Source of the DNA: Alloprevotella tannerae
GTDB lineage: Bacteria; Bacteroidota; Bacteroidia; Bacteroidales; Bacteroidaceae
Reading direction: 5' to 3'
Assembly: GCA_015259125.1 (NCBI GenBank)
Contig: JABZGR010000010.1
Span: 1-64,000, forward strand
Length of the DNA stretch: 64,000 nt
Part shown: piece by piece, positions 25,101 through 33,436 of the stretch
Layout: each line of letters begins with the position of its first letter
Numbering within the stretch: the first letter of the stretch is position 1
Made by a program: the position numbers and the translations under genes
The notes under the pieces: model-generated
What the model was told of the DNA's origin: nothing
Databases searched by the model: none
What the model saw: the letters and a program-made list of their open reading frames with translations, nothing else

Positions 25101-25334
25101 TTTTTGTATCACCTTTTCTACAAAATAAGGAGTGACCGGAAGGAAATAAATTCTATCCGCTACTCCCTCACTTGTCTGTACTGTGGCAATATTAGGGTTA
25201 ATCAGAACCGTTTCGATCCCCTCTTCTTTCAACGCTTTAAGCGCTTGTGAGCCGGAATAGTCAAATTCGCCCGCTTCCCCAATCTTTAAAGCGCCGGAAC
25301 CTAATAATAGTACTTTGTGAATTGCATCATTCAT
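22113..25334 (-). CDS. carB: Carbamoyl-phosphate synthase large subunit
   Basis: Makes carbamoyl phosphate from bicarbonate, ATP and ammonia delivered by CarA, for pyrimidine and arginine synthesis. The 1073 residues are full length: two duplicated ATP-grasp halves (first GSGALKIGEAGEFDYSG, second GSGAYRIGSSVEFDWCG) with the paired ECNVQYAFDP and FNIQFLARENDIKVIECN metal-binding segments, then the MGS-like allosteric domain at about 930-1073. carA lies 11 bp upstream on the same strand, so they form a carAB operon, here preceded by a purF-like gene. Confidence 0.98.
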   Translation of the reverse strand: MNDAIHKVLLLGSGALKIGEAGEFDYSGSQALKALKEEGIETVLINPNIATVQTSEGVADRIYFLPVTPYFVEKVIQKEQPQGVMLAFGGQTALNCGVELFRAGILDKYNLKVLGTPVQAIMDTEDRELFVDKLNEIDIKTIKSEACETIEDARKAARDLGYPVIIRAAYALGGLGSGFCDNEEELNKIAEKAFSFSPQVLVEKSLKGWKEIEYEVVRDKYDNCITVCNMENFDPLGIHTGESIVIAPSQTLTNAEYHKLRTLSIKIVRHIGIVGECNVQYAFDPYSEDYRVIEVNARLSRSSALASKATGYPLAFVAAKLGLGYGLFELKNSVTKTTSAFFEPALDYVVCKIPRWDLGKFHGVTRELGSSMKSVGEVMAIGRTFEEAIQKGIRMIGQGLHGFVGNKEIKIDDIRQSLSAPTDKRILVIEKAFFDGMSVEEIHELTKIDRWFLHKLERIFHTNRAIKACGSINNLSNELLYKAKCEGFTDFQIARAVGLEKEYDDMDKAMLVVRGRRKAAGIVPYIKQIDTLAAEYPAQTNYLYLTYSGVAHDIALEYDRRSVVVLGSGAYRIGSSVEFDWCGVQALNTIRKNGFKSIMINYNPETVSTDYDMCDRLYFDELTFERVMDILELESPYGVIVSTGGQIPNNLAMRLDAQNVPILGTPAKYIDNAEDREKFSAMLGRIGVDQPEWSALTTMDDINAFIEKVGFPVLVRPSYVLSGAAMNVCSNHEELEHFLQLAANVSQKHPVVVSRFLLHAKEIEMDAVAKDGEILAYAISEHVEFAGVHSGDATIQFPPQKLYVETVRRIKRISREIAKELHISGPFNIQFLARENDIKVIECNLRASRSFPFVSKVLKIDLIELATKVMLGLLVEKPAKNLFDLDYVGVKASQFSFNRLQNANPVLGVDMVSTGEVGCLGEDARAALIKSLLSVGQRIPKKGILLSTGNGKQKADMLMASKLLAEKGYKLYATKGTHSYLTENGIESTRVFWPNEEGTPQALDLLHSKEIDFVVNVPKNQSGSEVTNGYKIRRSAVDLNIPLITNARLASAFIYAFCTLSLEELDIKCWQEY

Positions 25335-25345
25335 AGTCGGATCAT

Positions 25346-26443
25346 TTATAATAGTTGGACGAATTCGTCAAAAAGGGACTCAGTATCGAGAGGCCCGCTG
25401 CAGGCCTCTGGGTGAAATTGCGCACTGAACCAAGGATTATGTTTGTGGCGCACGCCTTCATTAGAATCATCATTCATATTAATAAAGAGAACTTCCCAAT
25501 CTTGTGGTAAAGTCTTTGTATCTACTGCGTATCCATGGTTCTGGGTTGTAATAAAACACTGCGTTGTGCCTACTCTTCGAACGGGCTGATTGTGTCCTCT
25601 GTGGCCATACTTTAACTTGTATATACTTGCGCCGGCAGCTTTAGAGAGCAATTGGTTACCCATACAGATACCCATACAAGGCTTCACAACAGTTTTGCCC
25701 AAAAACTTCCGAATGTTTTCTACCGTTCGTTCGCAAGTATCCGGATCGCCAGGCCCATTGGCTAAAAATAAGCCGTCAAACTCTAATGTATTGAAGTCGT
25801 AATCCCAAGGCACTCTGATAACTTCTATGTTTCGTTGGAGTAAACAACGGATAATATTGTGCTTCACACCACAATCGACAAGCACAGCGCGCTTCCCTGC
25901 CCCTTCATTATATTTAATGACTTCGGAGCAAGATACTTTTTCCACATAATTTACACCCTCATATTGCGCAGAAGCAACATCACTAATAGTGCCTTCCGGT
26001 TCAATCTTTCCAAGCATTACACCATGCTCACGTAAGATTTTAGTAAGTTCACGCGTATCAATTCCCGTAATGGCCGGAATCTTTTCACGCTGTAACCAGT
26101 CCGACAGACTTTCTACAGCATTCCAGTGCGAAAAATCTTCACTATAATCGCATACGACAAGCCCTGAGATATGAATGTGTTCACTTTCCATAAAGGTGGC
26201 TATGCCGTCCGGCCTCATCGTGAAAGGAGGTACGCCATAATTGCCGACAAGCGGGAAAGTCAACACCAATATCTGCCCTGCATAAGATGGGTCAGTTAAA
26301 CTTTCAGGATAGCCGGTCATTGCCGTATTGAAGACAACTTCTCCGGCGATAGGTGCCTCATAGCCAAAGGATTGTCCGCAAAAGGTTGTGCCATCACTTA
26401 ATGTTAGCGTTGCACGTCTTCTATTATTAATTATGTGTGCCAT
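25346..26443 (-). CDS. carA: Carbamoyl-phosphate synthase small (glutaminase) subunit
   Basis: Class I glutamine amidotransferase that hydrolyses glutamine and channels ammonia to CarB. The 365 residues carry the nucleophile in PCMGICMGNQLL, the GHRGHNQPVRR segment, and the catalytic His-x-Glu in FHPEAC. I chose the ATG at 26443 (MAHIINNRRRATLTLSDGTT), which matches the family start; the frame is open 40 codons upstream but that stretch overlaps the end of the purF-like gene. The gap to that gene is 28 bp. Confidence 0.96.
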   Translation of the reverse strand: MAHIINNRRRATLTLSDGTTFCGQSFGYEAPIAGEVVFNTAMTGYPESLTDPSYAGQILVLTFPLVGNYGVPPFTMRPDGIATFMESEHIHISGLVVCDYSEDFSHWNAVESLSDWLQREKIPAITGIDTRELTKILREHGVMLGKIEPEGTISDVASAQYEGVNYVEKVSCSEVIKYNEGAGKRAVLVDCGVKHNIIRCLLQRNIEVIRVPWDYDFNTLEFDGLFLANGPGDPDTCERTVENIRKFLGKTVVKPCMGICMGNQLLSKAAGASIYKLKYGHRGHNQPVRRVGTTQCFITTQNHGYAVDTKTLPQDWEVLFINMNDDSNEGVRHKHNPWFSAQFHPEACSGPLDTESLFDEFVQLL

Positions 26444-26471
26444 TGCTTTGAGCGTTGGAATTATTAGTTGT

Positions 26472-28388
26472 CTATCTTTGCAGGTTAAAATGCTTTTGGT
26501 TGAGTTCGGCTTCATTGCGTTCATAGAAGTTAATGAAAGCCTGATTAACGCGCATTCGACCACCGGGTGTCGGATAATGCCCAGAGAAATACCAGTCGCC
26601 GGGCGCTAATGGGCAAGCCTTATGTAGGCCCTCGAGTGTCTGGTATACGATGTGTATTTCTGTCTGTACGCCTTCGGGGCGTAGCAGTTCAGCTGTTTTC
26701 TTGCTAATTTCATCGGCAGAGCATTCCGCATAGAGGTCACGCACATACTCTTGTATTTCCTCTTTCGGGTACCCCTCTTGTTCTTTGCAGCGTTTGTAAA
26801 CGGCATGGATGATCTCTTCCTTTCCGTGCTGTTTGAGTAAGGCAATAATGGCGCGAAACGAAATAAACTCGCCTAAGTCCGGCATATCAATACCATAGAA
26901 GTCAGGATAACGCACTTGGGGCGAGGCGCTAACAATCACGATCCGTTTAGGATGTAGACGATCAAGAATGCGAATAACGCTTTCTCGCAATGTCGTTCCG
27001 CGCACAATGCTATCATCTATAATAACCAAGTTATCTTTATAGGCAACAAGACTCTCATACGTAATGTCATAAACGTGTGCGGCCAAGTCCTTTCTGCTAT
27101 TGCCCTCGGCTATAAACGTGCGGAGCTTAATGTCTTTCCAGGCCACCTTTTCTGAACGTACGCGGCGTGAGAGAATACGCCTCAACTCTTCGGGTTGCGG
27201 ATGGCCGCCAAGTAATTCAATATCCTTTATTTTTTGTTCATTCAGATACTCATTGAAGCCTTGCACTAGTCCATAGAAAGAGGCTTCTGCCGTATTGGGA
27301 ATATACGAAAAGACCGTATTGTCCAATTCTCCATTGATGGCTTTCAAAACGGGGGTAACTAATCTGCGCCCCATTTCCTTGCGCTCACGATAAATATCGC
27401 AGTCAGAGCCACGACTAAAGTATACGTGTTCGAAAGAACAAGCGTGATATCCACGTTGCGGCAAAATTTGTTCAAGGCGCATTTCGCCATTCTCACGCAT
27501 CAAGATTGCCTGACCGGGCGTTAGTTCGTGGATATCATCCACCTCCAAGTCAAACGTTGTTTGGAGCACGGGACGTTCCGAAGCTACGGCCAAGAATTCA
27601 TCATTCATATACCAGAAGCAAGGGCGAATGCCCCAAGGATCGCGCATTGTAAAGCACTCTCCCGACCCCGTAACGCCCATAATCGCATAACCGCCGTCCC
27701 ATACAGGAGCAGCTGACTTCAAAATGTTGGCTACGTCTATATTCTCTTCAATATAGCGCGTAATATCCGTATTTTTAAGCCCTTTGCTCTTTGCCTCGAC
27801 ATAGCAACGCTCACTTTCGCGGTCCAACCGATGGCCCAGCTGCTCTAAAAGAATATACGTATCCGACATCATACGCGGATGTTGCCCCTTGGTAGCAATC
27901 GAGCCGAAAATCTCCGGCACGTTAGTCATATTAAAGTTTGCACAGATGCAAAGATTCTTCGCACGCCAGTTAGAACGCCGCAAAAACGGATGCACATATG
28001 ACAAGCCACTCTTTCCGGTTGTTGAGTAGCGCAAATGCCCCATATATATTTCGCCGGCGTAGGGCAGATGGTGCGTAATGTAGTCAATATCTTGTGTTTG
28101 CTCCGGCGTATACTTTTGCAGCTTTTCTTTGACATTTCCAAAGATAGCTTCGATACCACCGGCACCTAGGGCTCTTTCGCGGAAGATAAATTCCTCGCCG
28201 GGCACGGCGTGCATCTTTAAGCAAGCAAGGCCGGCGCCTTCTTGTCCGCGATTATGCTGCTTCTCCATCATAAGATAGAGTTTGTTCAGTCCATACGTCC
28301 ATGAACCATACTTCTGCTGAAAATAAGAGAGGGGTTTGCGCAATCTAATCATTGCGACGCCACATTCATGTTTTAGGGGTTCCATCAT
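26472..28388 (-). CDS. Amidophosphoribosyltransferase-like protein (PurF family, long form)
   Basis: A 638-residue PurF homologue, longer than the roughly 470-residue biosynthetic PurF. The N-terminal glutaminase domain has the nucleophile Cys9 after a short propeptide (KHECGVAM), NRGQEGAGL, GHLRYSTTG and the CANFNMTN segment. The C-terminal half is a phosphoribosyltransferase with the PRPP loop VIIDDSIVRGTTLRES. A C-terminal extension of about 100 residues follows. It heads an operon with carA and carB, an arrangement I recall from other Bacteroidales, where a standard PurF is encoded elsewhere; whether this protein makes phosphoribosylamine or has a pyrimidine-linked role is not decided by sequence. 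A good promoter lies at 28408-28439. Confidence 0.8.
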   Translation of the reverse strand: MMEPLKHECGVAMIRLRKPLSYFQQKYGSWTYGLNKLYLMMEKQHNRGQEGAGLACLKMHAVPGEEFIFRERALGAGGIEAIFGNVKEKLQKYTPEQTQDIDYITHHLPYAGEIYMGHLRYSTTGKSGLSYVHPFLRRSNWRAKNLCICANFNMTNVPEIFGSIATKGQHPRMMSDTYILLEQLGHRLDRESERCYVEAKSKGLKNTDITRYIEENIDVANILKSAAPVWDGGYAIMGVTGSGECFTMRDPWGIRPCFWYMNDEFLAVASERPVLQTTFDLEVDDIHELTPGQAILMRENGEMRLEQILPQRGYHACSFEHVYFSRGSDCDIYRERKEMGRRLVTPVLKAINGELDNTVFSYIPNTAEASFYGLVQGFNEYLNEQKIKDIELLGGHPQPEELRRILSRRVRSEKVAWKDIKLRTFIAEGNSRKDLAAHVYDITYESLVAYKDNLVIIDDSIVRGTTLRESVIRILDRLHPKRIVIVSASPQVRYPDFYGIDMPDLGEFISFRAIIALLKQHGKEEIIHAVYKRCKEQEGYPKEEIQEYVRDLYAECSADEISKKTAELLRPEGVQTEIHIVYQTLEGLHKACPLAPGDWYFSGHYPTPGGRMRVNQAFINFYERNEAELNQKHFNLQR

Positions 28389-28407
28389 TTGATCCGCTAT
28401 GTGCGTG

Positions 28408-28439
28408 CGAAGTTACGCCAAATCGCAGGAAATGCAAAA
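28408..28439 (-). promoter_or_regulatory. Promoter of the purF-like-carAB operon
   Basis: On the minus strand TTTTG, 19 bp, TAACTTCG, one base off the -7 consensus. The start codon follows within 20 bp of the -7 box, so the leader is short. Confidence 0.65.
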
Positions 28440-28477
28440 GGTTTTTCTTATTTATTCAGCGTAGTAGCTTCTCTTTT

Positions 28478-28515
28478 ACAAAAAAGCCCCGAAGCTTCGC
28501 AATGAAGCTTCGGGG
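28478..28515 (-). terminator. Terminator of the Omp28-like gene
   Basis: CCCCGAAGCTTC and GAAGCTTCGGGG form a perfect 12-bp stem with a 5-base loop; on the minus strand it is followed by GCTTTTTTG. It lies 54 bp after the gene's stop codon. Confidence 0.9.
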
Positions 28516-28568
28516 TAAGTGAGAGACGGAGGGAGAGAACCGTCTTATAGTTCAGAGATTCTTATTCC

Positions 28569-30521
28569 TTATTTTACAAGAATCTTAACCGTCGTGCCGT
28601 CAGACATCTTCACGATGTTGATACCGGCTTGCGGTTCGTTGATGCGACGGCCGTCGATCGTGTAGCGTGCTACTTCCTTAATGTTTTCAGAAGCAATCAC
28701 ACCGTTTACGCCAAGAACATCTTTTACAGGAGCCTTTGCAGCGTTGACAACCTTACCTTTGGCATCCAACAAGAATGCAATCACGTGCATTTTCTTCACG
28801 TCGATAGCCTTGCGGAGCGGCTGCTTCGTCGGCAATGCTAAAGTATAAGAGTTCTTCACAACGTTGTTCTCAGTCAAAGCCGGAAGATCAACAGCAGCGC
28901 CGGAGAAAGAAGAAGCGATGGCTACATCATCAAATACGCCCTTGAATCTACTTTGACCAAACTCGCCACCCTTACCATAAGGCTTCATATCATCCGGCAG
29001 GCGGTTTTGTTCAAACTGAGCATAGTTGTTAGCTTGCTTCCAAACAGCTTCATCGCCGGTGAGGCCATCAGCTGTCAATACGTAAGCGAGCTTGAAGTTG
29101 CCTGATACCAAAGGCTCAATAGTTGCTTCAGCTGTTACCTTCTCAGTAGCCTGATCATATACACCCGTAAGCGTTATACCTACGTAAGGAAGCATAGTAA
29201 GTTCCTTACGGAAGTCGTCTGCGATATCTTCACCTGTGCCATAATAGGGATCCATACCCGGACCACGATTAAGGCGGCAATTAGGCGCACCTTCGAATGT
29301 CAAACTATTGTCGTAGTTGATTGACATCGGGTCTGTTTGATTATAGTTGTGGAGAGCAACACCTGCAAACTTTTCGCCGAAAGTCTTAGCCATTTTAGCC
29401 ATGCCTACCATACCGCGCGGACACCAGGGACAACCGGTTCCGGTAAACTCTTCAACCAAGACTGTGCGCGGGAACTCTTTAGACAAAACCACCAATTGAC
29501 CTTTGGCTGTCTTGGTAGAAGCCCCATTAGCAGCTCCGTTAACCTTAGTAATCGTGATCACCTTCTCTTTAGTACCCGTAGTTGTCTCAGGATCCAAAGT
29601 GATGCTTACATTTGTAGTTCCGCCAAATACATTGTAAGGCTTAGCAAGCTTTACGTGCTTTTCTGCACCAACAGTACCATCCGTTGTTACTGTATAGTCG
29701 AAATCAGTAATACCTGCAGAGCCGGCATTTACGATAGAGAGTTGGAATTCTTTTGCTTTACCAACTGCAGTCGACAATGTGCCGAAGTCCTTCGGTTGAG
29801 CTGCATTAGCCGTAAACGTACCCTCTACAAGTACTTGTGTAGGTATCAAGCCATAGCTTTCATCCTTGAAATCTGCCCAGTTTTTCACCGACTCAGATGT
29901 ACGGAGGAAAATAGACCCCTTAATACCTTTTCCCTCACCGGTTACAATCGGATATTGTGTACCATTGGTGGAAGTACCGGTCACCGTAAAGGTTAGACCT
30001 ACGTATACGCCTTCATTCGTTACCTCATAAGGTGCATCCAGCTTGACGTCGTTTACTTTACCAATCTTATCTTGTGACTCATCGCCACCATCAAGATCAG
30101 CTACGTTCAAGCTCTTCACTACCTCTGCATTAGCAACATTTGCGGGCAAAGTCTTTGAAAGCCAAATCTTGACATCCTTCAACTCGCTCTTATCGCGAAG
30201 ATAGAAGCGAACAGCTTGAATCTTTTTACCTACCACAATCGGGTTATCAGGAGTTACCTGAATAGCGATGTCGTAAGTTTCAGCTTTTCTTACACCCAAC
30301 CCACTGCGCTTGTTGCCGTGCGTATGATTACCCCACCAAACTTGGTTCGCAGCCGGATCGATCATCGACTTCAAAGTTGTCGCTTGTGCACTATTAGAAA
30401 CAGTTGGCCAAGCCGGCATAGGATTGCGCTGCAATACTTGCGCATCAGCAGTCATTGCAAAAGCAGACCAAGAAAGGGCCATCGCTGCAAAGAATGCTTT
30501 AGTAGTACTCTTGTAATTCAT
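28569..30521 (-). CDS. Secreted Omp28-like protein with thioredoxin-type CxxC and T9SS sorting tail
   Basis: A 650-residue exported protein. It has an N-terminal signal peptide (about 1-27), then a beta-rich region of around 320 residues, then an Omp28/thioredoxin-like domain (VLVEEFTGTGCPWCPRGMVG) with a CPWC redox pair, followed by a beta-rich part. The C-terminus YTIDGRRINEPQAGINIVKM-SDGTTVKILVK is a T9SS type-A-like sorting domain that would target it to the cell surface through SprA (encoded at 40.9-48.3 kb). The partner for the CxxC pair is unknown. Alone on the minus strand, with a strong terminator. Array C lies about 470 bp upstream of its start. Confidence 0.85.
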   Translation of the reverse strand: MNYKSTTKAFFAAMALSWSAFAMTADAQVLQRNPMPAWPTVSNSAQATTLKSMIDPAANQVWWGNHTHGNKRSGLGVRKAETYDIAIQVTPDNPIVVGKKIQAVRFYLRDKSELKDVKIWLSKTLPANVANAEVVKSLNVADLDGGDESQDKIGKVNDVKLDAPYEVTNEGVYVGLTFTVTGTSTNGTQYPIVTGEGKGIKGSIFLRTSESVKNWADFKDESYGLIPTQVLVEGTFTANAAQPKDFGTLSTAVGKAKEFQLSIVNAGSAGITDFDYTVTTDGTVGAEKHVKLAKPYNVFGGTTNVSITLDPETTTGTKEKVITITKVNGAANGASTKTAKGQLVVLSKEFPRTVLVEEFTGTGCPWCPRGMVGMAKMAKTFGEKFAGVALHNYNQTDPMSINYDNSLTFEGAPNCRLNRGPGMDPYYGTGEDIADDFRKELTMLPYVGITLTGVYDQATEKVTAEATIEPLVSGNFKLAYVLTADGLTGDEAVWKQANNYAQFEQNRLPDDMKPYGKGGEFGQSRFKGVFDDVAIASSFSGAAVDLPALTENNVVKNSYTLALPTKQPLRKAIDVKKMHVIAFLLDAKGKVVNAAKAPVKDVLGVNGVIASENIKEVARYTIDGRRINEPQAGINIVKMSDGTTVKILVK

Positions 30522-30990
30522 AATAATTTGGTTTTAGTTTGCTTGTCAGACCTTCAAGCTTCATACTCTCCCATAGTAGTAGTCCAAAGATCCAATAGCC
30601 GGATTATGTTTTTAAAGTTATTCTCGCGTTATGTTATCACAATATTTTAATGAGTAGCTACTCATCAAGATGTAGGCTCTCGGAAGCAAAATTAGACATA
30701 ACACACGAAAATAGCAAGAGAATCGGTGATTTTTTATTGATAATCTCATAAAACATCAGCCTCCGGCTCGCTCTTCTCTGCTCTGCTCAATAGCAATAGT
30801 CCATCTTTGCTCTGCTAAAAAGACTTGACCAAAGGCCGGCACGTCCATTTCACCTTATTAAGAACAACGGCCTCACGTCGTGCAACAATGCCTATAACGC
30901 GAAATATTGCAGCACAAACTGTAATTTTAATCAACAGACTTCCAGGCAGAAGATGTCGGACTAAGCCCACCATTACTCCACTTCCTCATT

Positions 30991-31074
30991 GTTTGCTCCC
31001 GCCAAACGATAATTTGCTCCCGCCAAACGATGGTTTGCTCCCACCAAACGATAGTTTGGCTGCACCAAACAATA
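30991..31074. repeat. Array C: four 21-bp GTTTG-N7-CAAAC units
   Basis: Four units with nearly constant cores CTCCCGC, CTCCCGC, CTCCCAC and a deviant GCTGCAC; linkers are GATA, GATG, GATA and AATA. Unit 2 starts ATTTG. It is preceded by CATT. It is the most regular array and lies in the 694-bp gap between two minus-strand genes. Nothing else but the MTAN terminator is recognised in the gap. Confidence 0.94.
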
Positions 31075-31152
31075 GTCAAAATCAAAGGGAACACCTCAAA
31101 TATAGCGGCGCATCGCTAAATTTTCTGTCGCTTTTACGGGAAATAAGCCAAC

Positions 31153-31199
31153 AGCAAGCCCCGCACCTCAGCTTTAACAGCCGGGATGCGGGGCTTGCT
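31153..31199 (-). terminator. Terminator of the nadC-C69-nucleosidase genes
   Basis: AGCAAGCCCCGCA and TGCGGGGCTTGCT form a perfect 13-bp stem, 17 bp after the nucleosidase stop. The loop has a small internal stem. Confidence 0.8.
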
Positions 31200-31215
31200 C
31201 ATTGATATATGGCTA

Positions 31216-31782
31216 TCAGCCTAAATATGTTTTGAAATAGTCGGCCAAAGCTGTGCGCGCATCAGCCAGTTTGTCTTCCCAATGCTTCATTGAGTTGGCA
31301 CCTATCTTATCCGTTATGAATTTTACGGACTGAAAGGGAATGGCCATTTCGTGGCAAACCAAGGCTTCAGCAAAAGCTTCCATATCTACGGCTGCGCCAT
31401 TGACGGTATCAGCGGCCGTAACAAAATCATCGCCGGTATTGACGATAAACGCGTCGGCCGTGACTTGGCCTTCGATAATTGAGGGCAATGACAGCAGAGG
31501 CGTAGTCTGAACTTCGGACGAGATACTCGTGAAGTTTTGCTTTGCACTGTCGCGATCAATGAAGTGTGTGGCAGAGAAAATATCTCCCACGCTGTAGGCT
31601 AAGGTACCGGCGGTGCCCACATTCAACACGAAATCGGGCTGCAACTCGAAGATAGCCTTCGTCAGACGAAAAGCGGCCTGCACTTTCGTAATCTTCGTAA
31701 GGATGGTGTGCACCTCAAAGCCGGGAATGCTTACAGGGACTACTTCTTCTTGGAGCGCAAACGCTACGATGGCCTTTTTCAT
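31216..31782 (-). CDS. MTAN/Pfs-like nucleosidase
   Basis: A 188-residue protein of the phosphorylase/nucleosidase superfamily, resembling 5'-methylthioadenosine/S-adenosylhomocysteine nucleosidase but shorter than the roughly 230-residue enterobacterial enzyme. NVGTAGTL and the catalytic-pocket DMEAFA with ITDKIGANS (Asp) are conserved. It would hydrolyse the N-glycosidic bond of a purine nucleoside; the substrate is uncertain. Its start overlaps the stop of the C69 gene by four bases (ATGA), so it is translationally coupled. Confidence 0.8.
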   Translation of the reverse strand: MKKAIVAFALQEEVVPVSIPGFEVHTILTKITKVQAAFRLTKAIFELQPDFVLNVGTAGTLAYSVGDIFSATHFIDRDSAKQNFTSISSEVQTTPLLSLPSIIEGQVTADAFIVNTGDDFVTAADTVNGAAVDMEAFAEALVCHEMAIPFQSVKFITDKIGANSMKHWEDKLADARTALADYFKTYLG

Positions 31783-33422
31783 TGCGCCGGAAGCAGATAT
31801 TTATCACCCGTTTGGTCAACAATAACTTTGCGATATGAGTCAGGATAGCCTACGCGCTTGGGGCGAGCGGGAAGGCCTTCTTCCGTACGTAGATATTTTC
31901 CGTCCCTTGCAGGCTTTATCGTCATATCGTTAAACTCTACGATCAAGCGTTCGCCGAGGGCTTTCCACGTAGTCAGCATGTTTGCGCCGCGCTCTGCGGA
32001 ATAGCTTGTCAAATATCGAACAGCCTCAGCGGGATTCGACTTGTATAAAGCGACGGCCTTAGCTTCCACCTCCGGTTGCCTTGCGCTTAGGTCTTTATCG
32101 AGCTTGTCGCGCACTTCTTTTACAACGGGGAAGAGGTGATTATAGCGAGGATAGGTCATGTTAGACACCCAATTGCAGACCCAAAAGGCCGACTTCCAAG
32201 AGAATGTGCAACCATCGGCGCCCGGAGCATCAAAGCACTCGGGTACGGACGTGTTCTGGCAATAAATCGGTGTGTAGCTAATCATGTTAGGATCGTCGCT
32301 ACCATACCAAAGTATGCCGCCCACGGCGTCGGGAAGCCATCCGCGTATCTGGGCAATGTATGTATCGGCTGTCTGCTGCGTAGAAATGGGGCGCTCATTG
32401 AAATATTTTTTGCCGTTATAGGTAAATTCGAGCGGTGTAGGGCGATATGGCATTTCACCAGGACCCATTCCGCAATCTTTTTGCACGTCGAAAGGCGTGC
32501 CTTCGTAATGATCGCGCATACCATCCATAATGTCTTGGCGAGAAAGCAGGCGCTTCGGCTTAAAATAGAGGGGGAAGGGCTCAGCCTTGCCGATGTGCTT
32601 ACCATCAACATAGTCTAAGTATTTGTCCATACCGTCTACAAAGCGATTGAAGAAGCTCCAAGCGCGCGCATCGCAAAAGCGAACGGCACCAAAATCGGCC
32701 GGAGAGAAGGCATTGGCAAAAGAGAAGTCGGCGTCTTTTCCGGTAAAGTAGCCGTGTTTGCGTGCATAGCTGATCACGTCCTTGGCATAGATGACGTTCT
32801 TCTTATCGTATTGCAGGAATTTATGGATTCTGCTCTGATTGGCATGCGCTGCAATGCAGTCGTCAGGAATACGAACAGCTACCCAAAGTGCGCCCTTCTC
32901 GTTAGGACCTTTGCCAACCATCTCCATCAACCAAAGTTCGTTCTTATCAGCAATGGAGAAAGACTCGCCACTGCTGGCGTAACCATATTTTTCTACCAAA
33001 CTGGTCATCACGCTGATGGCCTCGCGCGCCGTTTTAGCACGTTGCAAGGCGATGCGCATAAGACTTACATAATCAAGAACGCCCTTCGGGTCTACGAGTT
33101 CAGGACGTCCGCCGAAGGTTGACTCCATCACGGCTACTTGATATTCGTTGATGTAACCTTGAACTGCATACGTCTCGGGTACTTCCGGGATCTCGCCCAG
33201 ATAACGGTTGGAGTCACCATCGATGATCTTGCGCATTGCGCCCTTCGGATGCTTAGCGTGGGGCAGATAGATCAGATGTCCGTACATACCGTAGTCGTCG
33301 GCGTTATAGGAAATAAATGTTGAGCCATCAGTGGTGGCTTTCTTGCCGACAAGAAAACTTGTGCAGGCATAACTTGATGCTGCCATAAAGGCAACACAAA
33401 GGGTTATGAATACTTTTTTCAT
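31779..33422 (-). CDS. C69-family dipeptidase with signal peptide
   Basis: A 547-residue peptidase of the N-terminal-nucleophile C69 family. The signal peptide (MKKVFITLCVAFMAASSYA) ends exactly before CTSFLVGKKATTDGST, so cleavage would expose the nucleophilic cysteine, the usual maturation of this family. Other typical segments are ISYNADDYGMYGH, ADKNELWLMEMVG and GRPELVDPKG. It probably cleaves dipeptides in the periplasm. I chose the ATG at 33422 because it gives the signal peptide; five upstream codons add nothing. It is flanked by nadC upstream and the overlapping nucleosidase gene downstream. Confidence 0.88.
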   Translation of the reverse strand: MKKVFITLCVAFMAASSYACTSFLVGKKATTDGSTFISYNADDYGMYGHLIYLPHAKHPKGAMRKIIDGDSNRYLGEIPEVPETYAVQGYINEYQVAVMESTFGGRPELVDPKGVLDYVSLMRIALQRAKTAREAISVMTSLVEKYGYASSGESFSIADKNELWLMEMVGKGPNEKGALWVAVRIPDDCIAAHANQSRIHKFLQYDKKNVIYAKDVISYARKHGYFTGKDADFSFANAFSPADFGAVRFCDARAWSFFNRFVDGMDKYLDYVDGKHIGKAEPFPLYFKPKRLLSRQDIMDGMRDHYEGTPFDVQKDCGMGPGEMPYRPTPLEFTYNGKKYFNERPISTQQTADTYIAQIRGWLPDAVGGILWYGSDDPNMISYTPIYCQNTSVPECFDAPGADGCTFSWKSAFWVCNWVSNMTYPRYNHLFPVVKEVRDKLDKDLSARQPEVEAKAVALYKSNPAEAVRYLTSYSAERGANMLTTWKALGERLIVEFNDMTIKPARDGKYLRTEEGLPARPKRVGYPDSYRKVIVDQTGDKYLLPAQ

Positions 33423-33436
33423 AGTACAATGAATCA

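Noticed and set aside
30991..31074. Heptapeptide repeats (LLPPNDS-like) encoded across the 21-bp arrays
   Set aside because: A 21-bp period keeps all frames open, so repeats of seven residues arise automatically. The frames differ between arrays, flanking translations share no similarity, and no start or ribosome-binding site is conserved.
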